The notes under the pieces are model-generated. The model did no database searches, had not been told where the DNA came from, and saw only the letters and a list, made by a program, of their open reading frames with translations. The translations under genes and the position numbers were made by a program. A stretch of 64,000 bases of DNA from Kudoa neothunni (Eukaryota; Cnidaria), in the NCBI GenBank assembly GCA_964304625.1, contig OZ199839.1:5146001-5210000 (forward strand). Direction: 5' to 3'. Shown here in pieces: positions 1 through 12,087 of this stretch; positions within the stretch are counted from its first letter, which is position 1, and the number at the start of each line of letters is the position of its first letter.

Positions 1-1521
1 AAATAATATACATTATTATATATCTACTTAAATAATATCGCTCTATCATATTCTAATTACATGGATAAACTTTTAATGGTTTTTAGCATTTTAAACGTAA
101 CGCATAATTTCCTAATGCTCATACAAGAATTTGTTAGCACAATCTAAGCACATATATACGATAGGGGATAAATTGTTGTTTATAACAATAAAAATCCTCA
201 ATTCTTCCAACAACAATTGGAAACTATGCTTATTATTTTGTCGAGAATAGCTATTTAATTACTTTAAAATATTCATTAAAATAAAGTAATCAAAAAATAA
301 CATATTTGAGGTAACAACAACAACAATAATTATTATTCAGTTCGTTAAATAATTACTGTGTGTTGTCCAAGATGCAACCATGGTCGGTTCACAGGGTAAA
401 CATAAAAAATTGGTTGTATTGTAATTCTCTCACAGTATTTTACACCCTTTTGGATACAATTGGAATTTGATCACCATCATGATTACAATTATGAAAAAAC
501 ATATGACAGACATAATCTGAAATATGTTTATCAGAAATCATATTTTTTCGTAAAAAGACGTGTATTTTCTTCATCTTTAAATTAATCAACGTTTTTTAGT
601 GGTGGGAGAGTCACCAAATATACTAATGCGTTTATGACAGATTTTTAAAGTATTGCTATGCCATTAACTTTTACAAATTTCTCTACATGCTTCAGCGGGG
701 ATTTAAATCGCTGTAAAGTTCCATATATCGAAATCGACACACTAGTATCGAGACATTATCACGTTATTTAATAATAGTTTTGGTCTTTTTTTCTTTTATA
801 GCATGTATAAATACATTGGTAATCTATCTATTATATAAAATACAAATTTCGGAATTGCCTGAAGATTGTGTGTTCCGAGAAACAGTGAAATTTCGACAAA
901 GTTATGGGTCTGTTAAAAGTCTAATCTATTAGGAATAGTATGATTCGTGTCTGAATAGAGATGATTAAAATTTCCAAAGAATAGAACAATTTTTAGTTGT
1001 ATTTTTTAGCGTTTTAAGTTTTCATCGAAATCATCCTTCGGGTGACCGGGAAGATTAGAGCCACCTGGGGCGGAGGTTAGGGGCGATATATCTGTATATA
1101 GATGTTATATTTAAAATTTGTTTACTGAATTAGATATTCCCAATACCCCGAGCGTAGCCGGGTATTACGGCTAGTAAATACTAAAATTTTAACCAGATTT
1201 TTGTCTGTTATTAAAATATTTTTAACTTTTGTGCATTAATGATCATTTGATTGAATGTAAGAGTAAAATAATTTTTTTAAGTACATATATAATAATGAAT
1301 ATAAATATTTGTTTAACTTTGTTTTTATAACTTCAATGAAAGTAATCTACCCAAAATATCGTATCGAAAATGATACTTGGACCTAACTGGGTTAATGTGC
1401 ATGAAATATGTCCAGAAATTGTATTCTTTCTATTAAATAAACTATTTTATCGTTTATTAACTGATTGGTAGTAACTTTGTTGTACAATTTTTATCATGTA
1501 TGACTGTGACATTTGCTTTAG
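1..1521. other. Non-coding sequence upstream of the first visible talin exon
   Basis: No exon with protein similarity was found here. A splice acceptor at 1520-1521 shows that at least one more talin exon lies upstream, so much of this stretch is probably a large talin intron, long by the standard of this locus because it holds a Helitron end (1171-1174). The rest is AT-rich and unremarkable. Confidence 0.5.
823..1174 (+). mobile_element. Short non-autonomous Helitron fragment
   Basis: The right end has the hallmarks of a Helitron 3' terminus: a GC-rich hairpin (CCCGAGCGTAGCCGGG, near 1147-1162), about eight bases, then CTAG (1171-1174) followed by T. A possible 5' start is the TCTATCTATTATATAAAA at 823, preceded by A, which resembles the TCTATTATATATATAAAG starts of the better Helitrons here. 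The 3' end is convincing; the 5' boundary is a guess. There is no coding capacity. Confidence 0.5.
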
Positions 1522-4500
1522 TGCTACAACCATCTCGAAATATTGATAAACAAATCACCAAAGATATCAATGCTATAATTGATGCGCTTGGCGGTTTGAT
1601 CGATGAATTAAAGTCTTTGAAATATTCTATTGAATTTTCTAAAATAAAATTCGAATAGGAGATCTTCCCCAAATAATCCTGAAGTAACCAAGTTGATTTC
1701 CATCCTCTTGGAAAAGCAAGACTGCCTGGCTCCGTATTTTATTGGCAGTGCTGATCAGGCTAAAAATACGGATGTAGAATATAAATGGGTGAATTTTGTT
1801 AATGAGAAATATGTTTAGATTGATGAGAACCAAATGACGGAGGAAATTGAATCTATAAAGGCGTATTGTGAGGAATTTTTCAAAATTCAACCTCCAAGAA
1901 AATCCTCAAAAGATTGTGTTACGACTGTATTTGATTAATTATTGTGTTTGAACGATTTTTTACAACACATTAGTTGATTAATCTAACTAAAAGTGTTTGT
2001 AACTTGTGTGACAATGCTGTTTTGATGAGTCTACAAATGAAAGACGGAGGGGAAATCAAAAACTCACAGAAGGATCGAGCCGAATTACTTAACAAATGCA
2101 AAGAGTTGCTTACCAATTCCATTCTAATGGCCGATTCGTTAAATGAACACAAACAAGTATATAAGTGGTAACACTTGTTTACGTAATTTTTTTGTTGCAG
2201 TGTGTTCTACTTGACGCAATGCCAATAACGGCAAAAGCAGCCTCCGAAAAAACTAAAACGAGTGCCAAAGAACTAGGCACATTGGTCAATATATATACCG
2301 AGAAGTATTTGTCGAAACAAAGCAGCGCCAAAAATCTTGAAAAGACACTCAAACGAGTATTTTGAGTTAATATTATCAATAAAAATACTCAGATGTCTCT
2401 ATTTAATAGTTAGACGAATATATCAATAACAAAGGAGAACCGAGAGCTGTTACGGGTGGGGATGAATTGGTCAAATCAGAGCAAATTGTTGGTGAAATCA
2501 TCAATATAAATAAAAATATGGTATTTGCTGATTGTTATTGTAGTTGACATTATTTTTGCGATATAGGTCAAATGTACAGCTAGTAATATCGACGAATTGC
2601 CCAATCTTCAGTGCCAGGCAACTTCATGTTTCGGTGATCTATGTCAAGAAATTGAAGAATTACAAATTGTACCTCATATCAACATGTAGAATATTAACCA
2701 ATTCACTATTAGAATAACGATGATATACTGGATAGCATATTTAAATTGGGTAACGCAACATTATGTATGGGCAATGTTATAGGTCAATATACAAATGACC
2801 CTAAAAATCCCAACAACAGAAAACAATTTGCTCAAAATTCCAAGAATACTTTAGATTGTGTAATTTTGTTGAGACTGAAGTTATATTTCACTTTTATTTT
2901 AGGCAGCAAACGTTATGAAAACACTTCAATCGACAAAAGGTGTTGAAGTTATATTTTCAAAATTCTGCAAAGAATTACAGACCCACATATCCGATGCGGA
3001 AGCTTCGCAATTATTTGCAGAAACTGGAACCCTTGACTTCTTGACTTCAGAATCTTTCGAGAGTAACGCGTATGTTCTTTATATAATTTATATTTCCACA
3101 TTCGTAATAAAAATACCGCTAAATAATATTTTAAATCTATATACAATTCTAACAAATTTTTTTCAGGAGTAAAGTAGAAGCAAAATGTGATGTAATTATG
3201 AAATTGCTAAAAGATCTTGAGAACGCGGTGATCAACGGGACTGATTTCAACCCTTCGATTAATGAGCTTTCTGTGGCTTTGAAAGAGCTCGGAGAAATTA
3301 TTAATGAGACTGTTTCTTCGCTTGGAAGTGACGACAAAGATTCACAAGTATATCTTGCTTAGAAGTAGAAGCATGGTATTAAATGCATTTATATCTAAAT
3401 AGGTTGATCTAATAAAAAATCACTATGAGTTTTTGTCAACTCTCAACAACACTCTAAGTGACTACAAATCTAAGGATCGCAATAGGTTTAGCACAAAAGA
3501 TGCGGTCACAGCCCTACAACGCTCTAAGGAAGGTTTCACCTCTAGATCCCAGTCCCAAAACAATAGCCAGGCTGCTATTCAAGATCTCAAGCAGCATGTG
3601 GACCAAAGATTCAAAAAGATATTATCGTCCAACTGTGACAATCTCTCAACCAGTGATGAACACATTGAACCCGAAAAATTGGTCCGCCTTTCCAAGAATA
3701 TCACGGAGACCTGCCAGAAATTGATGGGCGCTTACAACAACAAGAAAACTTCTGAGTATCCCACCCATTGCTCCAAAGGCAAGCAAAGTCTTGATGAATT
3801 CCTCAACAACATGGAGAACTATCTATCCGAATGCAAATCGGATCCAGAATTTATGGCATCATCCAAAAATCTAGTTATGGATAGTCTTTCAAATATTTCT
3901 TGTTGTTTCACCACGCTACTTTCGTCTTTGCAAAAGTCGTTGACATCTACAGACGAAGCCAAACTGCAGGTCAATTCAGCATCGAGAGAAGTCACTCAAA
4001 GTTTGGTCAAATTCCTGAAAGTAATGTCCAAAATCAAGGGCAATGCATTTGTGGATCCAGATGATCCAAACATTCAAGCAGAAAAAGAACTATTCAGTGC
4101 TGCTGCCAAAATTGAAGCGGCTGCTAAGAAGTTATCCGAACTCAAACCCAGAAAAGTTAGTGAAACTGGTGAAGTCAATGAAAATCTCAATTTCGAGGAA
4201 CAAATCATCGAAGCGGCTACATCCATTACTAATGCAGCAAAGTTGCTCGTGGCAGCCGCCACTCATGCTCAACGAGAATTAGTTTCCAGTGGTGTGTTCT
4301 TTTCCTCATCTTCCAACTCCAAAGAAGATGGGCAATGGTCTCAAGGACTGATTTCGGCGGCCCAACTTGTTGCTCAAGCAACCAGCGATCTTTGTGAAGC
4401 AGCCAACTCAGCTGTCAAAGGCGAGGCAAATGAGGAAAAAATTGTTGCGGCTGCCAACAGCATTTCTCATTCTACAATTCAATTAATTATGGCATGCAAA

Positions 4501-4819
4501 GTAAAGGCTGATCCTTTCAGCAAGGGTCAAAAACGACTTCAAGTATTTTATTCAGTCACTGAGCATGTTTATATTTAATCTTTATCGACTGTAGGCTTCT
4601 GGTAATGCAATCAAAAAAGCTACTAAGGCATTGGTTGAAGCTGTTCATAATTCCGGTGTGTTTAAACGTGAGGAAGATGTGGTTGTTCCGGAAACTCAGT
4701 TTGTCGGAAGTCGTAAACAAGAACTAAATATGATGGAAGAAATTCTTAGAAAAGAAAGGGAACTCAATGAAGCCAGAGAAAAATTGTTTCAGCTCCGAAA
4801 ACACAAAAATGATGGTTGA
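1522..4819 (+). CDS. TLN: Talin, C-terminal half (12 exons, 5' incomplete)
   Basis: Talin links integrin tails to actin at adhesion sites. Twelve exons join in consistent phase: 1522-1612, 1659-1773, 1819-1926, 1974-2156, 2201-2356, 2410-2520, 2567-2668, 2713-2859, 2903-3069, 3167-3347, 3403-4542, 4595-4819. Eleven introns are 43-97 bp. They encode about 907 residues of helical rod plus the C-terminal I/LWEQ actin-binding module. Signatures near-identical to vertebrate talin include VDPDDPNIQAEKELFSAA, LNFEEQIIEAATSI, DDGQWSQGLISAA-like EDGQWSQGLISAAQ, ACKVKAD, and a final dimerisation helix with LRKERELNEAREKL. The protein stops soon after that helix, without the extra vertebrate tail. The FERM head and N-terminal rod lie outside the window: vertebrate talin is about 2,540 residues. 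The first three exons are less conserved and rest mainly on phase consistency. Confidence 0.93.
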
Positions 4820-5568
4820 AAAGTTGATATATTTGTCTCGTGAACTATTAACTACTATTAGTTTTATTTCATTACAATCTTTGATATTTGAAAATTTCAC
4901 CTCCTAAATTTATTGCATCGCTTCGCTATCATTACACACTAACAAATCCAACATTGCTCACTCATTACTGTCAATAATAACTAGTTTATTTTGCTATAAA
5001 ATAATTTGTTTAAAAGATTTTAATCTTAATTTACAATTATTTTAACAAATTTTCATTTTAAAATTTAATCCCACTATAAAATCGAAATGATGCTTTTTTA
5101 AAGAAGCCGAAATACCCTTAAATATTCTCAGAAAAAATTATAAATTTACGTGAACTCGTATTTTTATAGTTTTTAAATGTTTAAAGGTTATATCATATTA
5201 TACGTCTATTAATTTTATAATTAATTGAGTAGAAAAACCTTTTTTAATGTTTTACACTCTCAACACATATTTTCCATTATAAAATGATTTCTCCCTTATA
5301 AAAAATTCAATTTTGTAAATACTACATTATGTTTTTTATGTTTATAATGAACTCTGTCGATTTATGTAAAGTAATAGTGTCTGTATATTTATCTGAGTAA
5401 AAATCGTCTCCTCATAGAGACTTCTTTAACGCTCTCGTAAATCTAGCGCTTTTCTTTAAATTTTATGACATTTCCGCTATTCTGTTAAATAGATGATATA
5501 TAATACTAAGAAAAGTTTTAAATAAAGATAACCATGAGTTGGCTGAGAACAAAAAAATTTGCTTTCTA

Positions 5569-5853
5569 ACAAACTTTTGGATGAAAATAACCCCCGATTT
5601 TTCTTTAATCTTCGTTTTTAAAAAATTTAATCAAGATGAATGTGAAGTTAAAAACAAATTCTAACGATGGGTTTTGGTTAAAAATGATAAGTATTACAAT
5701 AATTAATCTCTAATAATCTGATTTAATGAACTCATGGTATAATTAGCTGGGTTTCGATAAAAAATATTTTGTGCCTCAAAAATTCTTTTAAAATAATTTG
5801 ATTGAGATATTGGTTGAAAAAAAAAAACTGGGGTTATTTTCATCCCAAAGTTC
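5569..5853. mobile_element. MITE-like element with ~30-bp terminal inverted repeats
   Basis: The left arm, starting ACTTTTGGATGAAAATAACC, is the imperfect reverse complement of the right arm, which ends GGTTATTTTCATCCCAAAGT. The arms enclose about 225 bp of AT-rich sequence with no coding capacity. A similar GAAAATAGCCCCAATTTTTT occurs near 50283, suggesting a dispersed family. No clean target-site duplication was found and the superfamily is unknown. Confidence 0.6.
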
Positions 5854-6074
5854 GTCGGAGGGTATTTGTTTTCGAATAACCATAGAGGATTTAAATTATC
5901 AGAAGGGAGGTGTATTTGATGTTATTCTTTTAAAGGCATTAAATGCAGTTTTGCTAATTTATTTTTTATAAGTTGAAGACAAATCTTCAACTTTATAACA
6001 AAGATTTCAGTTTTAAAAATGTTTAACTTTTATTCAAATATATCTAAGTAAATCATTTTTAAATTTAAATATAT

Positions 6075-6124
6075 AATACAAAATCATTAAACGCTTCCAG
6101 GTAAAGCTGGAATTTTCGTGCTAG
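6075..6124 (+). mobile_element. Helitron 3' terminus
   Basis: A hairpin (TTCCAGGTAAAGCTGGAA) followed by TTTTCGTG, CTAG at 6121-6124, then T. Spacing and ending match the Helitron 3' ends near 27983 and, on the other strand, 11402. The matching 5' start could not be located upstream, so only the terminus is annotated. Confidence 0.55.
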
Positions 6125-6479
6125 TTAATAAGTAAATTAATTAATTGGCTGCAAGATAAATAAATTTTTATTATTTATCTACTGGCATTAATATTTAAAT
6201 TACAAATAAATACTTAAGATCATCTATTCAAAATATTTTATACATGAAATTTCCCTAACAATGAATTTAATTAATTTTGTCGGTTAGTCATAGTCATAGA
6301 TATTAGTTAATTAATGTAATTTATCTTTATTATTTCTACCGATAAAAGTTTCATCTCAATACGAAAATGTATGTAAAATTTTAGAATGATAGAAAACTGC
6401 AGTAAATATTGATTTAATTATCTTAAAATAAACAATTACAAGGTGTGAGATATTCAGTGAACCATATGGACAAGAAGTA

Positions 6480-6689
6480 GATCACACTTTTAATTTCATT
6501 AAATAACGGAGATTACCCCTTGGAAGACGGAGCTCCAAAAACTAACGAGAGTGACAATGGGGGTACATTATGCACTCCAGAAAATTTTAATGATATTGCG
6601 CTTATGTGTCGAAACACGTCATTCCATATGCTTGGAAACTATTTTAACATTAAAAAACCACAAAAAAGTAAAAATAATTTAGCTATATA
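6480..6689 (+). CDS. Possible exon or protein fragment, unrecognised
   Basis: A 69-codon stop-free stretch ending in TAA at 6687-6689. It reads as ordinary mixed-composition protein (for example EDGAPKTNESDNGG and ENFNDIALMCRNTSF) rather than the Lys/Asn/Ile/Phe-rich product of random AT-rich DNA. There is no ATG near its start. A possible acceptor AG lies just before it, so it could be a terminal exon or a transposon-derived fragment. No family was recognised and no partner exon found. Confidence 0.25.
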
Positions 6690-7639
6690 ATAAGAAACAG
6701 GCATTTAACTGATAATCATGATTCACGAAAGAAAGACGAATCAGCTATATATTCGACAGGAGTATATTTTGCAACATAATAAAACTCCGAATAAACTCTT
6801 AGAGGAGTCAACATTCAGCTTCAATATTTTTTCCCCAACTCCATCATACCACCAACAAACTCAGCGGCTGTAATCTACCGATTATTCTCATTAATCCCAG
6901 AGACTAATTTGGAAAGGATTATTTTTGTAATCAATAAATTATCTTTTAAATATAATTTTCAATTTAGTAATTGGAAAAGAACAAATATTCACGATTGAGA
7001 TTCAGTGAAGGCAAAATGAAATAAATTTCGTGTGTATACATACACTTAACTGAACGATAGTAATAATTATTTTTGAGTTATTTGCATTATTACCTCTCAC
7101 AACATTCTACGTTATTGTTGACTGTTGCCTTATTAGTTAAACTGAGCTTTTAACACAAAACAAAAAGTCTTCGAATAAATATGTCAATTACAAAATTTGT
7201 ATATATTAGTTATCATAATTTTGAGTAAAATATAATTTTTTTCGCTTTGTAGATTTCGTTATATTCACAATATAAATGAATATCTTACATACATTGAATG
7301 TTTACTCCCAAACTAGTCCATAATTTAAATAGAAATATTGAGGTTAAATTATTTTATGAACATGAGTTTGATTTCAAATTGCAATTGGGATATTCTAAAT
7401 TCTTTTTTAATTTAAAGAGAACGAAATACAGTTTTTTTGAATATTCAGGACGAAATTCTGGTATCTTTGTCAATATTCCTTGAACAGTGAGTGTATCTTT
7501 ACAACACTAAGATTAAAATTATTTCTTTAAAAATAGATGTTGGGTCGTCCCTGATGTATTTGTTGAATAATACAAATTTAATTTTAATTTGAGAATAATG
7601 AATATTTCCTAAACTTTGACGAGTCAAAATATTTGATTT

Positions 7640-8357
7640 GATGAATTCCACTGCATATTCTCGAAGAAAATATTGTCACCGATTTCGATCACTTGTTCAT
7701 CACTCTGGAAATGTTGATACATATATTATACAAGCGTTAAATGCTGGTACATGGGTAAGTTCCATACCTCCTGGAGTGTCATGTTCTCGATATAAAAACA
7801 CAACTGTATCGTTGCGCCATTCGATCACCACTGTCACACCCTTTTTGGTTTAATTATAATCGCTAATAATTTCAGAGTCGTTTTTGGATAATCGTTCAAT
7901 AGCGCTATCATGGAAATCTGTTGACGATGGAAAAATATACGTACTTGCAAAACCCAAATAACAAAATTACCAATAGTGTGTACATTAAATTAATCCAAAA
8001 TTAATCTCATCGCCCATTGGATTATGTCGGCTTAAGTTAAAAGTATGATTTCTTTAGGTCTTACAGATTTTATACCAATTTTATTGGGTGTTATTAATTT
8101 GAAAATTAATTTTATATAGTAGAGTAATCATTGCGTACCTTTTTAATGATATTTCAAGTTGACGTTAGTCTTCTCTTTAAAAGAGTTATATGAAGTCAAT
8201 TTCTTTCAAACTGAATATTCTGAATATTTTAAATAAAACAGTGAATTATATTGAGAGATTTCGCTGAGTATAATGTAAAGATTTAATTTTTCAATGGGGA
8301 AATTTTTAAAAATACAAAAGTTGGGGTGCATAATGCACCCCCTTCGTCCCGGGAGGG
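7640..8357 (-). mobile_element. piggyBac relic (transposase fragment plus one terminus)
   Basis: On the minus strand, 7960-7690 reads FHDSAIERLSKNDSEIISDY and then KKGVTVVIEWRNDTVV. The first part matches the equivalent region of the 12.1-kb piggyBac transposase (EFHDSAIERGDKKRHELI). At the other side, 8341-8357 ends CGTCCCGGGAGGG directly before TTAA (8358-8361), the piggyBac target, with a perfect subterminal hairpin GGGGTGCAT-AATGCACCCC at 8323-8341. The left terminus was not found. The element is broken and non-autonomous. Confidence 0.6.
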
Positions 8358-9822
8358 TTAACTTGAGTACATTACTTTTATTCTCCAACATCTCCGAGGG
8401 CATATAAAACATAACAGCCAAAATTTGACGAATATTAATGAAGTTTAAAAAGTTCATTCAGGGACAGCTTATAATAATCTCAATATTTTAATTTGAAATT
8501 ATTTGACTTTTCCAAGAGCAAAGCATTTTGGAAACAAATATTTATTTTTACTTTAAATGGCCGATATATTTTGTAAATTATAAAATAACTATCTATTATC
8601 TTTTTAAATTTAATGCACGATTTTAAATACCCAAAATATGTAACATAAAACAACCCACACCTTTAACAAAATTACCCTTTATTTTTCTGCTAGTCAACTA
8701 ATTAAATCGGCTTTTACTCTTGCTGATTATCTTAACATTTAACTGAACGTTGAGAAGATAATAATCTAACCAGAAAATAAATGATGTGATAAAATAAACT
8801 TTAAACAAATTGTAGGAGTTAAAATTGAAAGCGATGTTTAGACGAATTTAGCCAGTATTATCAAATATTGTACTGTTATTTTAAATTATCCAAGAAACAT
8901 TCTTTAACGCGGTGTATAAAATAATTACATAATAACTACATCATCCTTGTAGAAATTTTGTTAGCGCCATAAGGAGATTATGTAGAGGATTAAGTTGAAA
9001 TATTGTATATTTATTATAGTAATCTCATATTTTGATTTCTTGTATTTACATTATTATTTAAAAACAATAATGCTAAATTTAAATTAACATTAGTTTAAAT
9101 TAACCTGTTTAAGGTAAGGAAGATTAAAGGTTTGAATATTCGGAATTCCGAGTTTTTGCGACCACTGGTACATTTTATTTGATGGCGTTCGTGCGTAAGT
9201 TGCGTCTTTTTAGTGAGAAAAAGTATTAAATACTTTTACATCTAGAATTAACTAATAATTTATTAGTATGCCGATAATAATGAAATACGGAGTTAGTACG
9301 ACGCTGCTGTTCATTTTTGTTTTTAACATTCCACCCGTCGCCAAGCTACTCGGAACTTCAAACAACTATCCACGACGCCCTTAAGTCTATAACGTTCTAG
9401 ATTTATCTATAACCGCTGATCAAAAGTTTGAAATGCGTTTTTTAATGAATTGTTTTGTTTTTGGCATTTAAACAGAAAAATTGCTAACAAATGGTTTTTC
9501 TTAATTCTTTGATTCAAATTTATCATATTTTTTAAATCGGATTGCGTTTTAAGGGAAAATTATATTGAATTTGTGATATATACTGTCTTGGGTTTTGTGA
9601 TTAATATAGTTATTTAATTAGAAACAGGCTGTTAAAAACCGGTCCGATTATAGTTGAGAAGAGCGATTTATTGCCTTCAGAAAGTTAATTTTTGGGTCTA
9701 TAAAATATAGCTGGATTAGAGTCTATAACAACCCTAATTAATCTCTTGGATACATATGCTCATTTATTTTTGCCAAAAATAACTACAAAATTTTGATTAT
9801 GATAATTTAAAATCTAACACGT

Positions 9823-11288
9823 ATGGAAATTTATTTGGGTAGTGGCATGTATGAACAGGGGGTTATCAGGCGCAACGTGACCACGACAGTGAATGGCACG
9901 ATGAAGGTCGGTCCGAAGGAATTGGAGCAGTTTTTCTATCGCACATCTCAAATAGGGAATAAATTTGTTATTCCATGGAAAAACTATGGTTTACCATCAA
10001 GGTTTCAAGCCTTCAAATGGATTTTCACACGAAAACGATTTGGATTTCCCACAAAAAATGTAACGTGCTTGAGTTGATATTCGAATTTTATTTGTCTAAT
10101 GAGCATTAAATTTGATTCTATTTAGGATATAGAACGTCACCCTCTGTTGAATCCATATGTACATAATTCGGCCAATGACATGCTGTCGACAAATGACAAC
10201 AATCTGAAATACACGTGGATAACTCATTCTACAGTGTTGATTAGTTTTAATGGGTTTAATCTGTTGACGGATCCTTTCTTTTCTGGAGTTGTTGGTCCAT
10301 TGTATGTGAGATTTTTGGCCAAGTTTAGCAACTGTAAATCTTACGGCGTTCTACCAATAAATGTACAATTTTAAACTTTTACTTTGACCATATTTTCACA
10401 TATGGATGTGCTGTTGTAATCAATAAAAGATCATTTTTTGTTATAGGTTGATCAACTACCCCACATTGATGCTGTTATGATAAGTCATGATCATTTTGAT
10501 CATTTGGATGAGGTCTCAGTGGGACAACTCTATTCGAAATATGGGGATGATTTGATATGGTTCACTCCGCTCAACTACAAAAGTTGGTTTCGAAAAAAAT
10601 TCAATATTGAAAATGTGGTAGAATTGGAATGGTGGCAAGAAGCTATATATAGGAAAAGTTTAAAGTGTGTGGTTTCAACATCACATGTTCCACATCGAAC
10701 TCGCCTTCTGAATGAGAAAATTCAACTGCAATCCAGCGATACAGATTCAATAGTTTTATCACTTTGCCCCAGCCAACATTGGTGTAGCCGGAATTTTTTT
10801 TTGATTGATCATCGCTTATGGGGTAGTTGGATTGTGAGGAACGCCAACTTTAGTTTCTTTTTCGGTGGTGATACCGGCTATAACCCACACATTTTCAAAG
10901 CTATCGGGCACAGATATGGACCTTTGGATTTGAGTGCAATTCCTATAGGTGCATATGAACCTAGGTGATTTTTAATGTACGTGTGATGTTTTGATGAAGA
11001 TTCCAATTGAAGGTATATCATGCGAAATGAGCATCTCTCACCTTGGGAAGCTGTTCAGGTTCATCTAGAGTTGAAATCGAGGAAATCTTTTGGTATCCAT
11101 TGGGGCGCTTTTCATTTTAGTGACGAGGTAATGGGGTGATTGAATATTTGTTGGAACTGTTTTTTTTTTAATTTTAGGGATTTTTCGAACCTCCGAATGA
11201 TTTACACAAAGCTTCTCTTGCCGAAAAAATCCCACCTAACAGCTTTAATGCTGTGCGTATTGGTCAAACCTATTCAATTAATAAATAG
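9823..11288 (+). CDS. NAPEPLD: N-acyl-phosphatidylethanolamine-hydrolysing phospholipase D
   Basis: This metallo-beta-lactamase-fold enzyme releases N-acylethanolamines such as anandamide from membrane NAPE. Five exons join in phase: 9823-10059, 10126-10362, 10447-10964, 11013-11127, 11178-11288, giving 405 residues against about 390 in mammals. Visible motifs: TWITHSTVLISFNGFNLLTDP, the zinc motif HDHFDHLD, WFTPL, ELEWW, CPSQHWCSRN, LWGSW, FFGGDTGY, the substrate-site AIPIGAYEPR and HWGAFHFSDE. All expected His/Asp ligands are present. Within exon 3, 10665-10736 is a 72-bp in-frame segment with GT...AG ends; removing it gives about 381 residues and brings the ELEWW-to-SQHWC spacing closer to the family's. 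The ATG at 9823 opens an N-terminus that, as in other species, is poorly conserved. Confidence 0.95.
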
Positions 11289-11376
11289 TTTTGTACCTTT
11301 GTATTTTATAAATGTAATAGTGTTAATTGTACCTTAAGAGATTTTTATTGAATAATTTATATATGAATGACTAGGA

Positions 11377-11382
11377 AATAAA
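11377..11382 (+). promoter_or_regulatory. Likely polyadenylation signal of NAPEPLD
   Basis: A canonical AATAAA 89 bases past the stop codon and about 20 bases before the boundary of the downstream Helitron, so the 3' UTR probably ends at or just inside the transposon edge. Confidence 0.5.
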
Positions 11383-12087
11383 TGATCATTTTTATTTGAT
11401 ACTAGCGCTAATGCCCAGCTTTGCCTGACACTATGTGGTGGAAAATTTTAACTTTTAATTTTATTTTTGAATGGAGAAATTCTACGGAAGATTTAATCTA
11501 ATTAGCACATGTAAACCCTGTAAATTTCATTTTTCTATTAAATTATTGCATTTTAAAGCTTGTCATTATTTTTGCAATGTGTTGAGTTAATTAAACAAAA
11601 TTATGCGCATATTTTCCGTTCAAATATAAATGGAGGTATCGAGAGAAATTAATGATTAAAAAAGTTTATCTTACAAATTAATGACCCAAAGTATGACCTT
11701 AATTTTATGAGCAATTTAATTGACGTTTAAAGTTTATTTGTTTATTAAACAAAATCATTAAGCAACTTAAATAGGACCTTCAGTTCTTTTCAAAATCTTA
11801 CGAGAAAAATTAATCTTTCTAGTTATAAAGTTTATTATTAGTCAATAAATGATGAACAAAATAAACCTAAGATGCGCCAGAAACAAAAATAATAATTGTT
11901 ACTCATTTTTTGCGATTTAATAAAGGATGTTAATGAGGTTTTAATAATCTGTGAGTGGTAACTTACATATTCATTATTTTAACAAAAATACTTACTGGTT
12001 CAAAAATATACAAATTAAATTATCAAAATACTATTAAATCTAAAATATAAAGGTGTTTTTGGTTTGAAAAATTTCAATAATGCTTAA

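Larger units (their letters stand above)
4820..9822. other. Intergenic region with transposon debris
   Basis: Five kilobases between talin and NAPEPLD. It holds a small inverted-repeat element (5569-5853), a Helitron 3' end (6121-6124), a coding-like open stretch (6480-6689) and a piggyBac relic (about 7640-8357). The remainder (4820-5568, 6125-6479, 6690-7630, 8362-9822) is AT-rich with nothing recognisable. Confidence 0.7.

Noticed and set aside
7298-7483. 61-codon open frame on the plus strand
   Set aside because: Phe/Lys/Asn-rich composition, no homology and no plausible splice partner.
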